NCBI GenBank assembly: GCA_913057905.1
Contig: CAJXPB010000002.1
Span: 62,001 to 126,000, forward strand
Length of the DNA stretch: 64,000 nucleotides
DNA from: an uncultured Pseudomonadota bacterium
GTDB lineage: Bacteria; Myxococcota_A; Bradymonadia; Bradymonadales; Bradymonadaceae
Direction: 5' to 3'
Below, in pieces: positions 8,112-16,361 of the stretch (its first letter is position 1; every line of letters starts with the position of its first letter). A program made the position numbers and the translations under genes. The notes beneath the pieces were generated by a model. That model ran no database searches. It saw nothing but the letters and a program-made list of their open reading frames with translations, and was not told the DNA's origin.

Positions 8112-9493
8112 GCGATCTGGCGCTTGGCTCGGGCAACTGAATCCTCCAGTTGTTCGAGGTACGCGTCGCGCTCCTCCTCAGAGAGAGCCTCGGCGCGCAA
8201 CACCAGCTTCGGCTGGGTGTTGCTGGCTCGCACCAGCCCCCACCCGTGCTCGAAGGTGATCCGGGCCCCGTCGACCGTCGAGACGTCGTGGCCTCGCTCG
8301 GAGAATTCCTCGGCCACCACTCCGGGGATCTGGAATTTGAGATCCTCGTCGCAGTCTCGGCGCAACTCCGGCGTCGCGAAGGTCTCGGGTACGTCATCCA
8401 ACAGCTCGCCGACGGATTCGCCCGTCTGAGAGATGATCTCCATGACTCGGCACGTCGTATACAGCGCGTCGTCGAACCCGAAGTACCGGTCGTTGAAGAA
8501 GATGTGACCGCTCATCTCGCCGGCGAGTTCCGCGCCGGTCTCCTGGATCTTGTCCTTGATGAGGCTGTGACCCACCGCCGCCATGATGGCATTGCCGCCG
8601 TGCGCCTCGATATCGTCGAACAATGTCTTCGAACACTTGACCTCGCCGATGATCGTCGCCCCGGGCCGCTCGGCCAGGACCTTGCGCGCCAGCAGGATCA
8701 TCAGCGTGTCGCCCCAGATGATGTCGCCGTCGGCATCGACCACGCCGATCCGGTCTCCGTCGCCGTCGTAGGCAACTCCGAGATCACAGTCCTCCTCGCG
8801 GACGACCCGCCGGAGGTCTTCGAGATTCTCTTCGACCGTCGGATCCGGGTGGTGATTCGGGAACGTCCCGTCCGGCTCCGAATACAGCTCGATCGGTTCG
8901 GTATCGAAGACGGCGCGAACGAGCTTTGGAGCGGCGACGCCGGCGGTTCCATTGCCGCTGTCGAGGGCGACCTTCACATCGTAGTCACCGACGTCGATAT
9001 CGTCGGCCACCCACTCGATGTAGTCGTCGATCAACTCGGGGTGGGCCCATTGGCCGCCCGGTTCGGCGTCGACGAAATCCTCGCGGATCATCGCCTCTTT
9101 GAGCGCCTGGATGTCATCGCCGAATAGCGGCGCATGCCCCTGCATCATCTTGAAGCCATTGTACTCGGCGGGGTTGTGGCTGCCGGTGATCTGAACCGAG
9201 CCATCCAGGTCGAGCTGATGGGTTGCGAAGTAGACCAGGGGCGTGGGTACCACACCCAGGTCGACCACATGACAGCCGGTGCGGCGCAGCCCCGTCTCGA
9301 GGGCGTCGAAGAGGCGGTTGCTCGAATCGCGGATGTCGCGTCCGACGCCCACGCGCAATCCTTCGCCGACGTCGTCGGCCCTGCGCACGAGATGGGAGCC
9401 GTATGCGCGGCCAAGCTTCTCGACGGTCGCATCGTCGAGGTCCCGTTCGGCCACGCCGCGGATGTCGTATTTTCGAAAGATATGGTCGTTCAT
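8093..9493 (-). CDS. phosphomannomutase/phosphoglucomutase
   Basis: The 466-aa protein has all four conserved loops of the alpha-D-phosphohexomutase family: the phosphoserine loop TGSHNPAEYNG (Ser at about 105), the metal loop YDGDGDRIG, the sugar-specificity loop GEMSGHIFF, which matches the dual PMM/PGM (AlgC/ManB) clade, and the C-terminal phosphate-binding RASNTQPKLVLRAEA. It interconverts mannose- or glucose-6-phosphate and the 1-phosphate, feeding GDP-mannose or UDP-glucose synthesis for surface glycans. ATG 9493 (MNDHIFRKYDIRG) is chosen because family members begin just before the YDIRG motif. It may supply the export and GT-C loci elsewhere in the window. Confidence 0.95.
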   Translation of the reverse strand: MNDHIFRKYDIRGVAERDLDDATVEKLGRAYGSHLVRRADDVGEGLRVGVGRDIRDSSNRLFDALETGLRRTGCHVVDLGVVPTPLVYFATHQLDLDGSVQITGSHNPAEYNGFKMMQGHAPLFGDDIQALKEAMIREDFVDAEPGGQWAHPELIDDYIEWVADDIDVGDYDVKVALDSGNGTAGVAAPKLVRAVFDTEPIELYSEPDGTFPNHHPDPTVEENLEDLRRVVREEDCDLGVAYDGDGDRIGVVDADGDIIWGDTLMILLARKVLAERPGATIIGEVKCSKTLFDDIEAHGGNAIMAAVGHSLIKDKIQETGAELAGEMSGHIFFNDRYFGFDDALYTTCRVMEIISQTGESVGELLDDVPETFATPELRRDCDEDLKFQIPGVVAEEFSERGHDVSTVDGARITFEHGWGLVRASNTQPKLVLRAEALSEEERDAYLEQLEDSVARAKRQIAQTSQG

Positions 9494-9557
9494 CGTCGGT
9501 GATCCCGTGTAATGAGAAAGACTCGGGGATTGGGTGTACGACCCGTCCAGATCACGG

Positions 9558-10382
9558 TCAAGCGGGTTGCAGCGAAAGGCGCATCCAGACGCGTCGCCAA
9601 TGGACGGGCACGTCCACAAGATCCGCGTTGAAGGTCAGCTCGACCCAGAGGTCGATAGCATCGGTTTTTCCTTGAGCCAGCGTCCAGGGAAGCCGCTTGA
9701 GCGGAAAGGAGAGATGGACCCGCCGGCCCGAGACGCGTTCGGGTTCCAGCGGCTCCGGGTCCGTCAGCGGAACCCACTGGACCCCGATATCCGCGAGGTC
9801 TTCGCGCGGAACCCGTCGTCCGGATTGGCCGGTACATCGGGCGGCCCAGAGCGTCGACGACGTGAGATCGTCGAGGACGTTTCTGCGGCCTGAGGCCAGA
9901 TAGCGATTGCCCTTTGTCTCGAGCGCGGCCTCGACCGTCACTCCCCCGTCATTGGGTCCCACGAGCGTGCCGGCACCGGCGATCCTGGAGGTCGGCACGC
10001 CCTCGAGCCCGTCGCCGGAGTTTCGCGCCATTCGGCGTCGCACCTCATCGCGGTCGAGTTCGACGGCGGCCCAGGTCGACGAATCCCGGTCGCCGTATCG
10101 TACGATGCCCACGCAGGGTGCCCGTGAGAGGGCCGCGTAGCCGAGCAATTCCCGCTCGCAACTCCACGCTCCCGCAACCAGCTCGACCAGATGATTCGCC
10201 GACGAGGGGGCGCAGCTCGATGCGTAGGTGACGTGGTCGCCTTCGCTGCGAATTCGACGAAAATTCGTGCCGTCGGTTCCGTATAAAGTGGTCCGCAGAC
10301 CTTCACCGTTTTCGTCTGCGTCCGACCGATGTCGCACGAACAGGTAACATTCGCTGAATGTCTGACGCCGACGTCGCGGCAC
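9558..10382 (-). CDS. hypothetical protein, 274 aa
   Basis: This frame lies 64 bp upstream of the phosphohexomutase gene on the same strand. The start is uncertain: GTG 10382 has GGAG 6 nt upstream, while a TTG at 10394 would add four residues. The product has no signal peptide or membrane helix and several Cys (SECYLF, SSCAPS, SCERE, APCVGI, ARCTG). The C-terminal segment is beta-rich with many Trp (DIGVQWVPL; AIDLWVELTF; VHWRRVWMRL). It does not match a family I recognise. Composition and codon third positions are like its neighbours. Confidence 0.5.
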   Translation of the reverse strand: MPRRRRQTFSECYLFVRHRSDADENGEGLRTTLYGTDGTNFRRIRSEGDHVTYASSCAPSSANHLVELVAGAWSCERELLGYAALSRAPCVGIVRYGDRDSSTWAAVELDRDEVRRRMARNSGDGLEGVPTSRIAGAGTLVGPNDGGVTVEAALETKGNRYLASGRRNVLDDLTSSTLWAARCTGQSGRRVPREDLADIGVQWVPLTDPEPLEPERVSGRRVHLSFPLKRLPWTLAQGKTDAIDLWVELTFNADLVDVPVHWRRVWMRLSLQPA

Positions 10383-10534
10383 ACCCGTCTCCAAACTTCA
10401 TCTCGACTGCAGTCGCCCAACGCATTCTAGCAACGTGTTGCACTTTGTGAACCGTGTATTCCGCAAAAATTGACTCCGGCGCCGGCAGGGCATATCCACA
10501 AATAGGCTTTCGTTTTAACCACCCAGACGATGAG

Positions 10535-12463
10535 ATGACTGTGACGTCTTTCAGGTGCCTCGCGCTCGTCGCTTGCCTCGCCACGTGCCAACTCGCGCTC
10601 GCGGGCTGTAAGTCCCCAGGCAGTGCCGACAAACGCCAGCAGCCGGCCGATCCGACCGACGAAGCCTCGGATGAACTCCCCTTCGACATCGAACCGCTGG
10701 TCGAGCAGGTCGAATCCCTGCGAGACCGTTCCTTCAAACAGGAACCCTCCGCACGTCCACATGACGGGCCTATCGACCATCGTGCGGAGATGTCGCCGGA
10801 GGCCCGCCGTGAACGGAGTCGACTGGCACAGGTGTTGTTCGGGCTGCAGCTCCAAGAGCAGCCCCGATCTTCGAAGCCCGAGCGGCTGGCGACATATCGT
10901 CCCGAGGCGAACCGGATCGACGTCGCCACCTCGGCCGGAACGCGAGCGGAGTTGAAGACCGCCGTGCGCATGGCCCTGGTCTCGGCCCTGGATCACCAGC
11001 ACTTCGGGAGTTCGTCGGACGCGTCGACCTGGGACGGGGCTCTGGCCGAACGGGCCGCACGCATCGGCGACCGCGTGTTTGTGGCGGCATTGGCCGACAA
11101 ACCCGACCGACTCTCAGCCGCCGAACTCGCCGCGCGACCCGAGGTCGTCGGACGGCTGAATCCCCTTGAACAATGGCTCGATATCGGCGGCGGCGACTCG
11201 CCGTCGATGATCCAGACCGCCGAGGATCTCGATCACCGACTCTCGGCTTTTACCCTGCGTGAAGGATTGTCGCTGGCCGCGGCATTTCACCGTGGAAGCG
11301 GCTGGTCGGGCGTAGAACTGCTGTTTTCGCGCGATCCCGACTCCACCCGCGATGTCGTCAGCCCGAACCGCTGGATCGACGGCGAAGGCCTGGGCACATG
11401 GAGCTGGCCCGATTCCAACACCGACACGTGGACGGTCGTCGCCGATGGCCGGGTGGGGCCGGCGCTGACCGCCACGTGGGTGGCGCAGACCGTGCCGCCA
11501 AAGCTGGCTCGAACCATCTATACCGGCTGGACCTCGGACGCCTACCGGCTGCGGCGCGCCGACGGCGATTCGACGCGATGGCAGTTCGAGTGGCTGACCC
11601 ACTGGTCGACGCCCCACGGCGCCCGTCAGATCGCCGCCGCCTTCGAACGTATCATCAAAGAGGAGCGCAAGGATGGACGACCCGACCTGTCTGGCAGCGT
11701 CGTCCGCCGCGGACTCAAAGTTTCGTTGGTCCTCCGGCGAGGCGGCCAACCGGCGACGGCCGACGGCGAGTCCAACGACGATACTGCAGGCGAGTCCGAG
11801 CAGGAAGGCAGTCTGCAGAAGCTGGCGACCCGACTGCTCGGGGCGGGCATCCGATTTCAGCCCCGCCGACGCTTACCCATCGGTTTTGTACCGACCCGTC
11901 GTCAGACCTACGAGTCCGAGATGAAGAAGGCCGACCTGACCGACAGCTCGTGGTCGGACCCCGCCTCGGGCATCGAGGTCGACCTGAGCCCACTGTCGGA
12001 CTGGAAAGTTCTGCGCAGTCAGACGTCGCCGCTTCGGTGGTTTGCGCGCGGCCCGGATGGCACCCTCCTACAGGTGTCGACGGAGCTTACCGATCCCCTG
12101 GGCCCCGACTTCGGCAGCGACGCTTACCTGACATCGTGGCGGTCGGGGTTCGAATCGAGTCTCGAGAACGCGTCCTTGTCCGACACCGAGCGTCTGCAAG
12201 AACCCGTCGATCCAACCCTGAGCTTTTCGATGGAGGGCAAACGCGAGGGTCAATCCATTCGGCTGAAGCTGTGGCACTTCCTGCGCGACGATGTCCTGGT
12301 GACGGTGAGCCTGCAGGGTCCGCGCGGCACGTTCGGCGAAGTCGAACCCGCGGCCACCTCGGTACTCTCGGGCATCGAACTCGACGAGAGCCAAGATCAG
12401 CCGGCCGACGGGGCGTCGGACGACGACGGCGGCAGCATCGAGTACGAACTAAACTCCGATTGA
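10535..12463 (+). CDS. large lipoprotein resembling a metallopeptidase without its HExxH motif
   Basis: ATG 10535 gives a lipoprotein signal (MTVTSFRCLALVACLATCQ, lipobox LALAGC). In the 642-aa product, residues 140-160 (VRMALVSALDHQHFG) line up with the zinc motif region of a widespread secreted metallopeptidase-like family, which from memory typically reads HELTHALQDQHFD. Residues 243-282 (GLSLAAAFHRGSGWSGVELLF, then a DPDSTRDV segment) match its downstream GWxAV...DPPxST motif. The two zinc His and the catalytic Glu are absent here, so this looks like a pseudoenzyme. The last 150 residues form a separate beta-rich domain (SPLRWFARGPDGTLLQVS). Family assignment rests on remembered motifs and is moderately sure. 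Confidence 0.7.
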   Translation: MTVTSFRCLALVACLATCQLALAGCKSPGSADKRQQPADPTDEASDELPFDIEPLVEQVESLRDRSFKQEPSARPHDGPIDHRAEMSPEARRERSRLAQVLFGLQLQEQPRSSKPERLATYRPEANRIDVATSAGTRAELKTAVRMALVSALDHQHFGSSSDASTWDGALAERAARIGDRVFVAALADKPDRLSAAELAARPEVVGRLNPLEQWLDIGGGDSPSMIQTAEDLDHRLSAFTLREGLSLAAAFHRGSGWSGVELLFSRDPDSTRDVVSPNRWIDGEGLGTWSWPDSNTDTWTVVADGRVGPALTATWVAQTVPPKLARTIYTGWTSDAYRLRRADGDSTRWQFEWLTHWSTPHGARQIAAAFERIIKEERKDGRPDLSGSVVRRGLKVSLVLRRGGQPATADGESNDDTAGESEQEGSLQKLATRLLGAGIRFQPRRRLPIGFVPTRRQTYESEMKKADLTDSSWSDPASGIEVDLSPLSDWKVLRSQTSPLRWFARGPDGTLLQVSTELTDPLGPDFGSDAYLTSWRSGFESSLENASLSDTERLQEPVDPTLSFSMEGKREGQSIRLKLWHFLRDDVLVTVSLQGPRGTFGEVEPAATSVLSGIELDESQDQPADGASDDDGGSIEYELNSD

Positions 12464-12464
12464 T

Positions 12465-13922
12465 CTACGAGCCGGAGTCCTCCGAAAAGCCGACGCTGGC
12501 GCCCACGCCGACGGTCCATCGATTGACCACGTCGTAGCGACCCGTGTCGCGGAGTTCCCAGAGGCGACTGTAGCCGGCCTTGCCGTACAGCGGGCCCCAA
12601 ATCTGGACCCGCGTCTCACCGACAAACAGCATCGAGTCGCCGTCGACGATACCCTGGGCGCCATCGAACGATTGCGTGTAAAAGAACGCGCCGAGCTGAA
12701 AGCGCTCGATCGGGTCGACGCGAAGCTGCGCAGTCAGGTTCGAGTTGGCCGCGCCCTGATGGTCTGCATAGCCGATCGACAGGTCAAACCAGTCGAAGAC
12801 GCGCGCCGAGATCACACCGTGGCCGCCGTGTCGAATGCCGCTCGGCTGGGTGGCGGCGACGCGCTGCTTTGGCGCCGGCAGACCGACGTCCCAGCCGTAG
12901 TACTGATATCGGTCGATCTCGTAGAGCGTGCCAAAGTAGTTCGGGAGGTAGTCGTTGCCGAGAAGGCGATATTCGAAGGAGCCCTCGAAGACGAGGTCGT
13001 CCGTCGGCTCGACGCGCAGATCGAACCCGGTGTGCATGCCTCCGCCGAGCTGAAAGTGGTAATTCCCGTCGATGTAGGGGGTCAGAGACCACGTCTCGGT
13101 GTCGACCGCGTCGACCGACAGATCGACGCCCCCGATGGTCGCGGCGCGCTGCTCGGCGACCGCCGGGCGTCGAGCCGGCCCGATCACCGGGGTATTGTTC
13201 GGCTGTCTGTCCAAGGTATAGGGCGCATCGACGTCCGAGGCGACCGTCAGACCCACCGTGACTCGATTCCATTCGGACTCGCGATCGAAAAACGCCGCCG
13301 GCCGCAGATACGCACGACCGCCGATCAGATCCGGATTGGCCAGGTTGTCGACCAGAAGCTGTCCGCCACCCCAGGGCGTATCCGAGGTGACGTTGAGTCC
13401 GAGTTCCCAGTAATCGGCGGTCACCACGTTGTAGTAGTCCCCGACGATGCTCCCGTGGCCGATGTCCAGGTCGCCCAGTTCCCCGAGCCGGCCGTACAGG
13501 GCTTCGCCGTCGCGGCCGTATTCAACCCGGCGCAACACCCGCAGATAGTCGGCGACTTCGTCCCAGTCGGCGTCACGAATCGCGCCGGAATCCTGAGGGT
13601 CACGATCGACAACCCGCAGCCGAAGGGGAAGCTCGAACTGCCCGAGAAGCCGCGTCCAACACTCCGAGGCGTCCGGGCACATCACCTTTGGGACGGGCAA
13701 CTGAAAGCCGCCCTTGGCTCGCAGGCCGATGTAGTCGTCCTCTCCGAGCCCCTCGTACCCCACTTCGCCGGCCACAAAGCCGCTTCGCGTTGGCTTTTCG
13801 CCGTCCCCTTCGGCAGCCCGGCTCGACGTGGGCAACATCAGTACCACTGAGATCGCGCACGCCAGCCAGGCGACGGCCCCGACGCTTCGCGCCCACGACC
13901 GTTTCGTCTCTCCTTGTTTCAT
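12465..13922 (-). CDS. predicted outer-membrane beta-barrel protein, porin-like
   Basis: Starting at ATG 13922 the protein begins MKQGETKRSWARSVGAVAWL, a Sec signal ending in an ASR/AAEG-type cleavage region; an ATG 15 nt upstream is possible. The mature chain of about 450 residues is built from alternating strands rich in Tyr, Trp and Gly (YFGTLYEIDRYQYYGWDVG; FQLGAFFYTQSFDGAQG), consistent with a large beta-barrel. One Cys pair (VMCPDASECW) sits near the N-terminus. The extreme C-terminus (GASVGFSEDSGS) carries a short tail beyond the usual terminal aromatic (Phe). It converges on the lipoprotein gene with 1 bp between stops and is divergent from ribF. Confidence 0.7.
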   Translation of the reverse strand: MKQGETKRSWARSVGAVAWLACAISVVLMLPTSSRAAEGDGEKPTRSGFVAGEVGYEGLGEDDYIGLRAKGGFQLPVPKVMCPDASECWTRLLGQFELPLRLRVVDRDPQDSGAIRDADWDEVADYLRVLRRVEYGRDGEALYGRLGELGDLDIGHGSIVGDYYNVVTADYWELGLNVTSDTPWGGGQLLVDNLANPDLIGGRAYLRPAAFFDRESEWNRVTVGLTVASDVDAPYTLDRQPNNTPVIGPARRPAVAEQRAATIGGVDLSVDAVDTETWSLTPYIDGNYHFQLGGGMHTGFDLRVEPTDDLVFEGSFEYRLLGNDYLPNYFGTLYEIDRYQYYGWDVGLPAPKQRVAATQPSGIRHGGHGVISARVFDWFDLSIGYADHQGAANSNLTAQLRVDPIERFQLGAFFYTQSFDGAQGIVDGDSMLFVGETRVQIWGPLYGKAGYSRLWELRDTGRYDVVNRWTVGVGASVGFSEDSGS

Positions 13923-14104
13923 CGGTATGCCATCCATGGCAAAGTGCAATATCCGTGGCTCGATTATCGAGGTGAGCGGTGTCGATGCAATTTTTCCGGC
14001 CCGCAACGCGCCCCGAGCCGAACGAGCGAATGGATCAGACTCCCGAAGATGTGATAACCCGTTCGGGAGACGAAGCCTCTCCCTCTGCACGCCGATTATC
14101 AATC

Positions 14105-15043
14105 ATGGGTCCAACCGGGATCTTTCACGACCTGGAGACCGCCCGCGAAGCGCTCTCGAACCCGGTCGTGACCATCGGAAACTTCGACGGGGTCCACCGA
14201 GGACACCAGACGATCTTTGAATGGGTCGTCGAAACCGCACACGAGCGGTCCGTGCCGTCGGTGGCCCTGACGTTCGTGCCGCACCCGGTGCGGTACTTCA
14301 AGCCCGACGCCGACGAATTCCGGTTGACCACCGACCGCGAGAAGTTTCGCCTGATCGACGCGGCCGGCCTCGACGCCATCGTCGCCCTCACCTTCGACGG
14401 CCACGTCGCCTCGCTGCAGCCCGACGAGTTCGTCGCACGCATTCTGCACGAAGGCCTGGGAGCCGGCGCCGTCGCCGTCGGCGCGAACTTCCGATTCGGA
14501 AAAGGCCGCGCCGGCACGACCGATGATCTGAAGCGGCTGGCTGACAGCCACGGCATCGACCCCAAGATCTTCAGCGAAGTCACAGTCGACAATCAGGCCG
14601 TCAGTTCCACTCGCATTCGCGACGCTCTACGAGAGGGCCAAGTCGCCCAGGCCGAACACCTCCTCGGCAGGCCCTATCGACTCTCGGGCACCGTCGTCCG
14701 CGGCGAGCAACGGGGACGCGAGCTGGGCTATCCCACGGCCAACATCGAATCCGAGCATCTGGTTCCCGGCCATGGGATCTACGCCACCGAACTGATCCTG
14801 GATGACCAGGCGTACCCCGCTGCCACCAGCATCGGCGTACGCCCCGTCTTCGAGGGCTCATCGCGCACCGTCGAGGCTTTTGTCCTCGACGCCCCCTCCG
14901 ATTTTGACATCTACGACCGAGAGGTCGACCTCGACTTCCACGCATACATCCGCGACGAACGCGACTTCGAGTCCGCGGATGCCCTGGTGGCGCAGATGGA
15001 TCGTGACATTACCGACGTGAGACAGGCGTTGGGGATCGCATAG
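14105..15043 (+). CDS. ribF: bifunctional riboflavin kinase/FAD synthetase
   Basis: The 312-aa protein has the two-domain RibF layout. The N-terminal FMN adenylyltransferase domain has the nucleotide-binding GNFDGVHRGHQ (residues 25-35) and a later SSTRIRDALREG segment equivalent to the ISSTRIR motif. The C-terminal flavokinase domain has GRPYRLSGTVVRGEQRGREL followed by GYPTANIE, whose PTAN binds Mg-ATP. It makes FMN then FAD from riboflavin in the cytosol. ATG 14105 is chosen because the resulting N-terminus (MGPTGIFHDLETAR) has the usual length before GNFDG; a longer in-frame form from 14030 is possible. No clear ribosome site is seen for either. It is single-gene and divergent from the barrel gene. 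Confidence 0.96.
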   Translation: MGPTGIFHDLETAREALSNPVVTIGNFDGVHRGHQTIFEWVVETAHERSVPSVALTFVPHPVRYFKPDADEFRLTTDREKFRLIDAAGLDAIVALTFDGHVASLQPDEFVARILHEGLGAGAVAVGANFRFGKGRAGTTDDLKRLADSHGIDPKIFSEVTVDNQAVSSTRIRDALREGQVAQAEHLLGRPYRLSGTVVRGEQRGRELGYPTANIESEHLVPGHGIYATELILDDQAYPAATSIGVRPVFEGSSRTVEAFVLDAPSDFDIYDREVDLDFHAYIRDERDFESADALVAQMDRDITDVRQALGIA

Positions 15044-15065
15044 GTGGGGCGGGCCGCGTGGGCGC

Positions 15066-15210
15066 GGGCCGCGTAGGACGTACGAGGTACGACGGGATCC
15101 GCGTGGCACGGGGTCGTGGGCCGCGTAGGACGTACGAGGTACGACGGGACCCGCGTGGCACGGGAGCGCGGGCCGCGTAGGACGTACGAGGTACGACGGG
15201 ATCCGCGTGT
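15066..15210. repeat. 52-bp tandem repeat, about 2.8 copies
   Basis: Copies begin at 15066, 15118 and 15170 with GGGCCGCGTAG; the third is cut at about 15210. All share GTAGGACGTACGAGGTACGA, which contains a near-palindromic GTACGAGGTAC core, then GGGAYCCGCGTG. Copies differ at only a few positions (for example GGATCC versus GGACCC, and GGTCGT versus GAGCGC at the copy ends). A shortened, diverged copy (GGGCCGCGTGGGCGC) precedes the first. There is no variable spacer, so this is not CRISPR. Confidence 0.85.
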
Positions 15211-15471
15211 GGAGTCGACGTGGCTGGGTCTTCGTGCGCTGGGACACCCCCGGGCTCGACGGCGCCCGAAAGCGCCGCCAGCACCGGGGGTCACGAAACC
15301 GCGGCACGCCGCGCGATCGCCCGCCTCGACCGAAGCGCCCTGAGGCCAGGGCGCGAGGGAGACCGGGGGACCATCGTGCGAACGCCACACCTCGCCCGTG
15401 CCGGAATCTTCAGCCGCCTGAAAACCCCGCGAGCACGAACTCCTGCCCCGCCAACTTCAGAAAGGAAAACC

Positions 15472-15634
15472 GAATCGCCGATCGGGAGGACCCGCCGTTC
15501 GCTCGCGACGGACTGAGTGGGGAGGTCAAGGAGACGAACGGAGGCGATGCCGGAGGCATCGTCGAGGCTCGCTCGACGAAGAGATCGCCGCTCAGAACGA
15601 GCGAGAAGCGGTGAGGGCTCCCGATCGGCGATTC
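15472..15634. repeat. 163-bp inverted-repeat element with internal hairpins (MITE- or structured-RNA-like)
   Basis: A perfect 17-bp inverted repeat bounds the element: GAATCGCCGATCGGGAG at 15472-15488 and its complement at 15618-15634. Pairing can extend inward with small interruptions (CGCTCG on the left, CGAGCG on the right) to arms of about 37 nt. Inside are two strong hairpins: CGATGCC-GGA-GGCATCG (15545-15561) and TCGTCGAG-GCTCG-CTCGACGA (15560-15580). No target-site duplication is obvious. The right end lies 2 bp from the stop codon of the export lipoprotein gene, so the element will be at the 3' end of that message. Confidence 0.7.
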
Positions 15635-15636
15635 AA

Positions 15637-16266
15637 TCAGTACGCGCTCTGTGGGACGTAGACGACGTCGCCGGGTTGCAGGCGGATGTTCTTTTGCCGT
15701 CCCTCGACGACCTCCTGCATCGGCACGCGGACCTGAACCTCTCGGCCATCCATCTCGCGGGTCAGCTTCGTGCCGTTGGTCGCGGCGCGGTTCGTGGCGC
15801 CGCCGGCGAGTGCAAAGGCCTCGACGATCGTCAGGGTGGCTTTGTAGGGATAGGAGCCGGGTTCCTTGACCTCGCCGAGCACATAGATCCGTTTGGAGTT
15901 GTACTCTTCGATTGCGCAGGTGACATCGGGTTTTTTCAGGTACCCGTCTTTGAGCCCCGTGGTCACACGGTCCTCGACGTCCGCGCAGGTCATCCCCTCG
16001 ATATCGATACGCCCGATGTACGGGTAATTGATGGTCCCGCCCTTCGAGACGGAAAATTTCCCGGTCAGGTCCTCTTCGCCAAAGACACGGATCGAGATGA
16101 TGTCGCCCGGTCCGAGTTCACCGGCGGTTCCCGATTCGTCGGAGCTTTCGGCCAGCGCGGTGTAACCGGGATCGACCGGCTTCTGGAAGAGCCCGCAGCC
16201 AGTGAATCCGGCGCAGGCGACCAGGATCAAAAGGGTCCGTGCGAGATGGCGCGCGTTTGGTCTCAT
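15637..16266 (-). CDS. outer-membrane polysaccharide export (OPX/Wza-like) lipoprotein, short form
   Basis: The 209-aa protein has a lipoprotein signal (MRPNARHLARTLLILVACAG, lipobox FTGC), then the polysaccharide export sequence domain (GPGDIISIRVFGEEDLTG; a VSKGGTINYPYIG strand), and one SLBB domain (RIYVLGEVKEPGSYPYK; TIVEAFALAGGATNRA), ending in LQPGDVVYVPQSAY. It lacks the long C-terminal part with the amphipathic membrane helix of E. coli Wza. From published classification of OPX proteins, such short forms rely on a separate beta-barrel porin. That fits the gene directly upstream on the same strand (16362-17711). It would bridge periplasmic polymer to the outer-membrane exit pore. Confidence 0.9.
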   Translation of the reverse strand: MRPNARHLARTLLILVACAGFTGCGLFQKPVDPGYTALAESSDESGTAGELGPGDIISIRVFGEEDLTGKFSVSKGGTINYPYIGRIDIEGMTCADVEDRVTTGLKDGYLKKPDVTCAIEEYNSKRIYVLGEVKEPGSYPYKATLTIVEAFALAGGATNRAATNGTKLTREMDGREVQVRVPMQEVVEGRQKNIRLQPGDVVYVPQSAY

Positions 16267-16293
16267 GTTCGAATCGGGAGGTGTCGGTCAGTC

Positions 16294-16326
16294 AAAAATC
16301 CAACGCCCGCACCGTGGAGACGGGCG
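16294..16326 (-). terminator. hairpin with T-run between porin and export genes (weak terminator or attenuator)
   Basis: On the minus strand CGCCCG (16326-16321) pairs with CGGGCG (16309-16304) around an 11-nt loop. After the 5-nt spacer TTGGA (16303-16299) come five T residues (16298-16294). It lies between the porin stop and the export-lipoprotein start. It could reduce readthrough and set the ratio of the two products. The stem is short and the loop large. Confidence 0.4.
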
Positions 16327-16361
16327 GGCGCCGGGTCAACACTGGAATGTTCTGGCGAGCA

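Larger units (their letters stand above)
15044..15636. other. 593-bp non-coding region with two repeat structures
   Basis: The region lies between the convergent ribF and polysaccharide-export genes. It holds a 52-bp tandem repeat (15066-15210) and a 163-bp inverted-repeat element (15472-15634). Between these, 15211-15471 is GC-rich with no frame I can support. Open frames crossing the tandem repeat on the minus strand merely translate the repeat (SYLVRPTRP-type strings) and are not credible genes. Confidence 0.7.

Noticed and set aside
10535-12463. Active zinc metallopeptidase
   Set aside because: The zinc-binding His pair and catalytic Glu are absent at the aligned position, so activity is not supported.
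12453-12478. ACTCCG/CGGAGT inverted repeat at convergent stops as a terminator
   Set aside because: Only 6-bp arms with a 14-nt loop inside coding ends and no T-run; too weak to call.
15066-15210. Possible CRISPR array
   Set aside because: Units are contiguous 52-bp copies with no variable spacers, fewer than three full copies, and no cas genes in the window.
14858-15390. Minus-strand frames across the tandem repeat giving SYLVRPTRP-type peptides
   Set aside because: The peptides simply translate the 52-bp repeat in different frames; there is no ribosome site or domain, and they run into ribF antisense.
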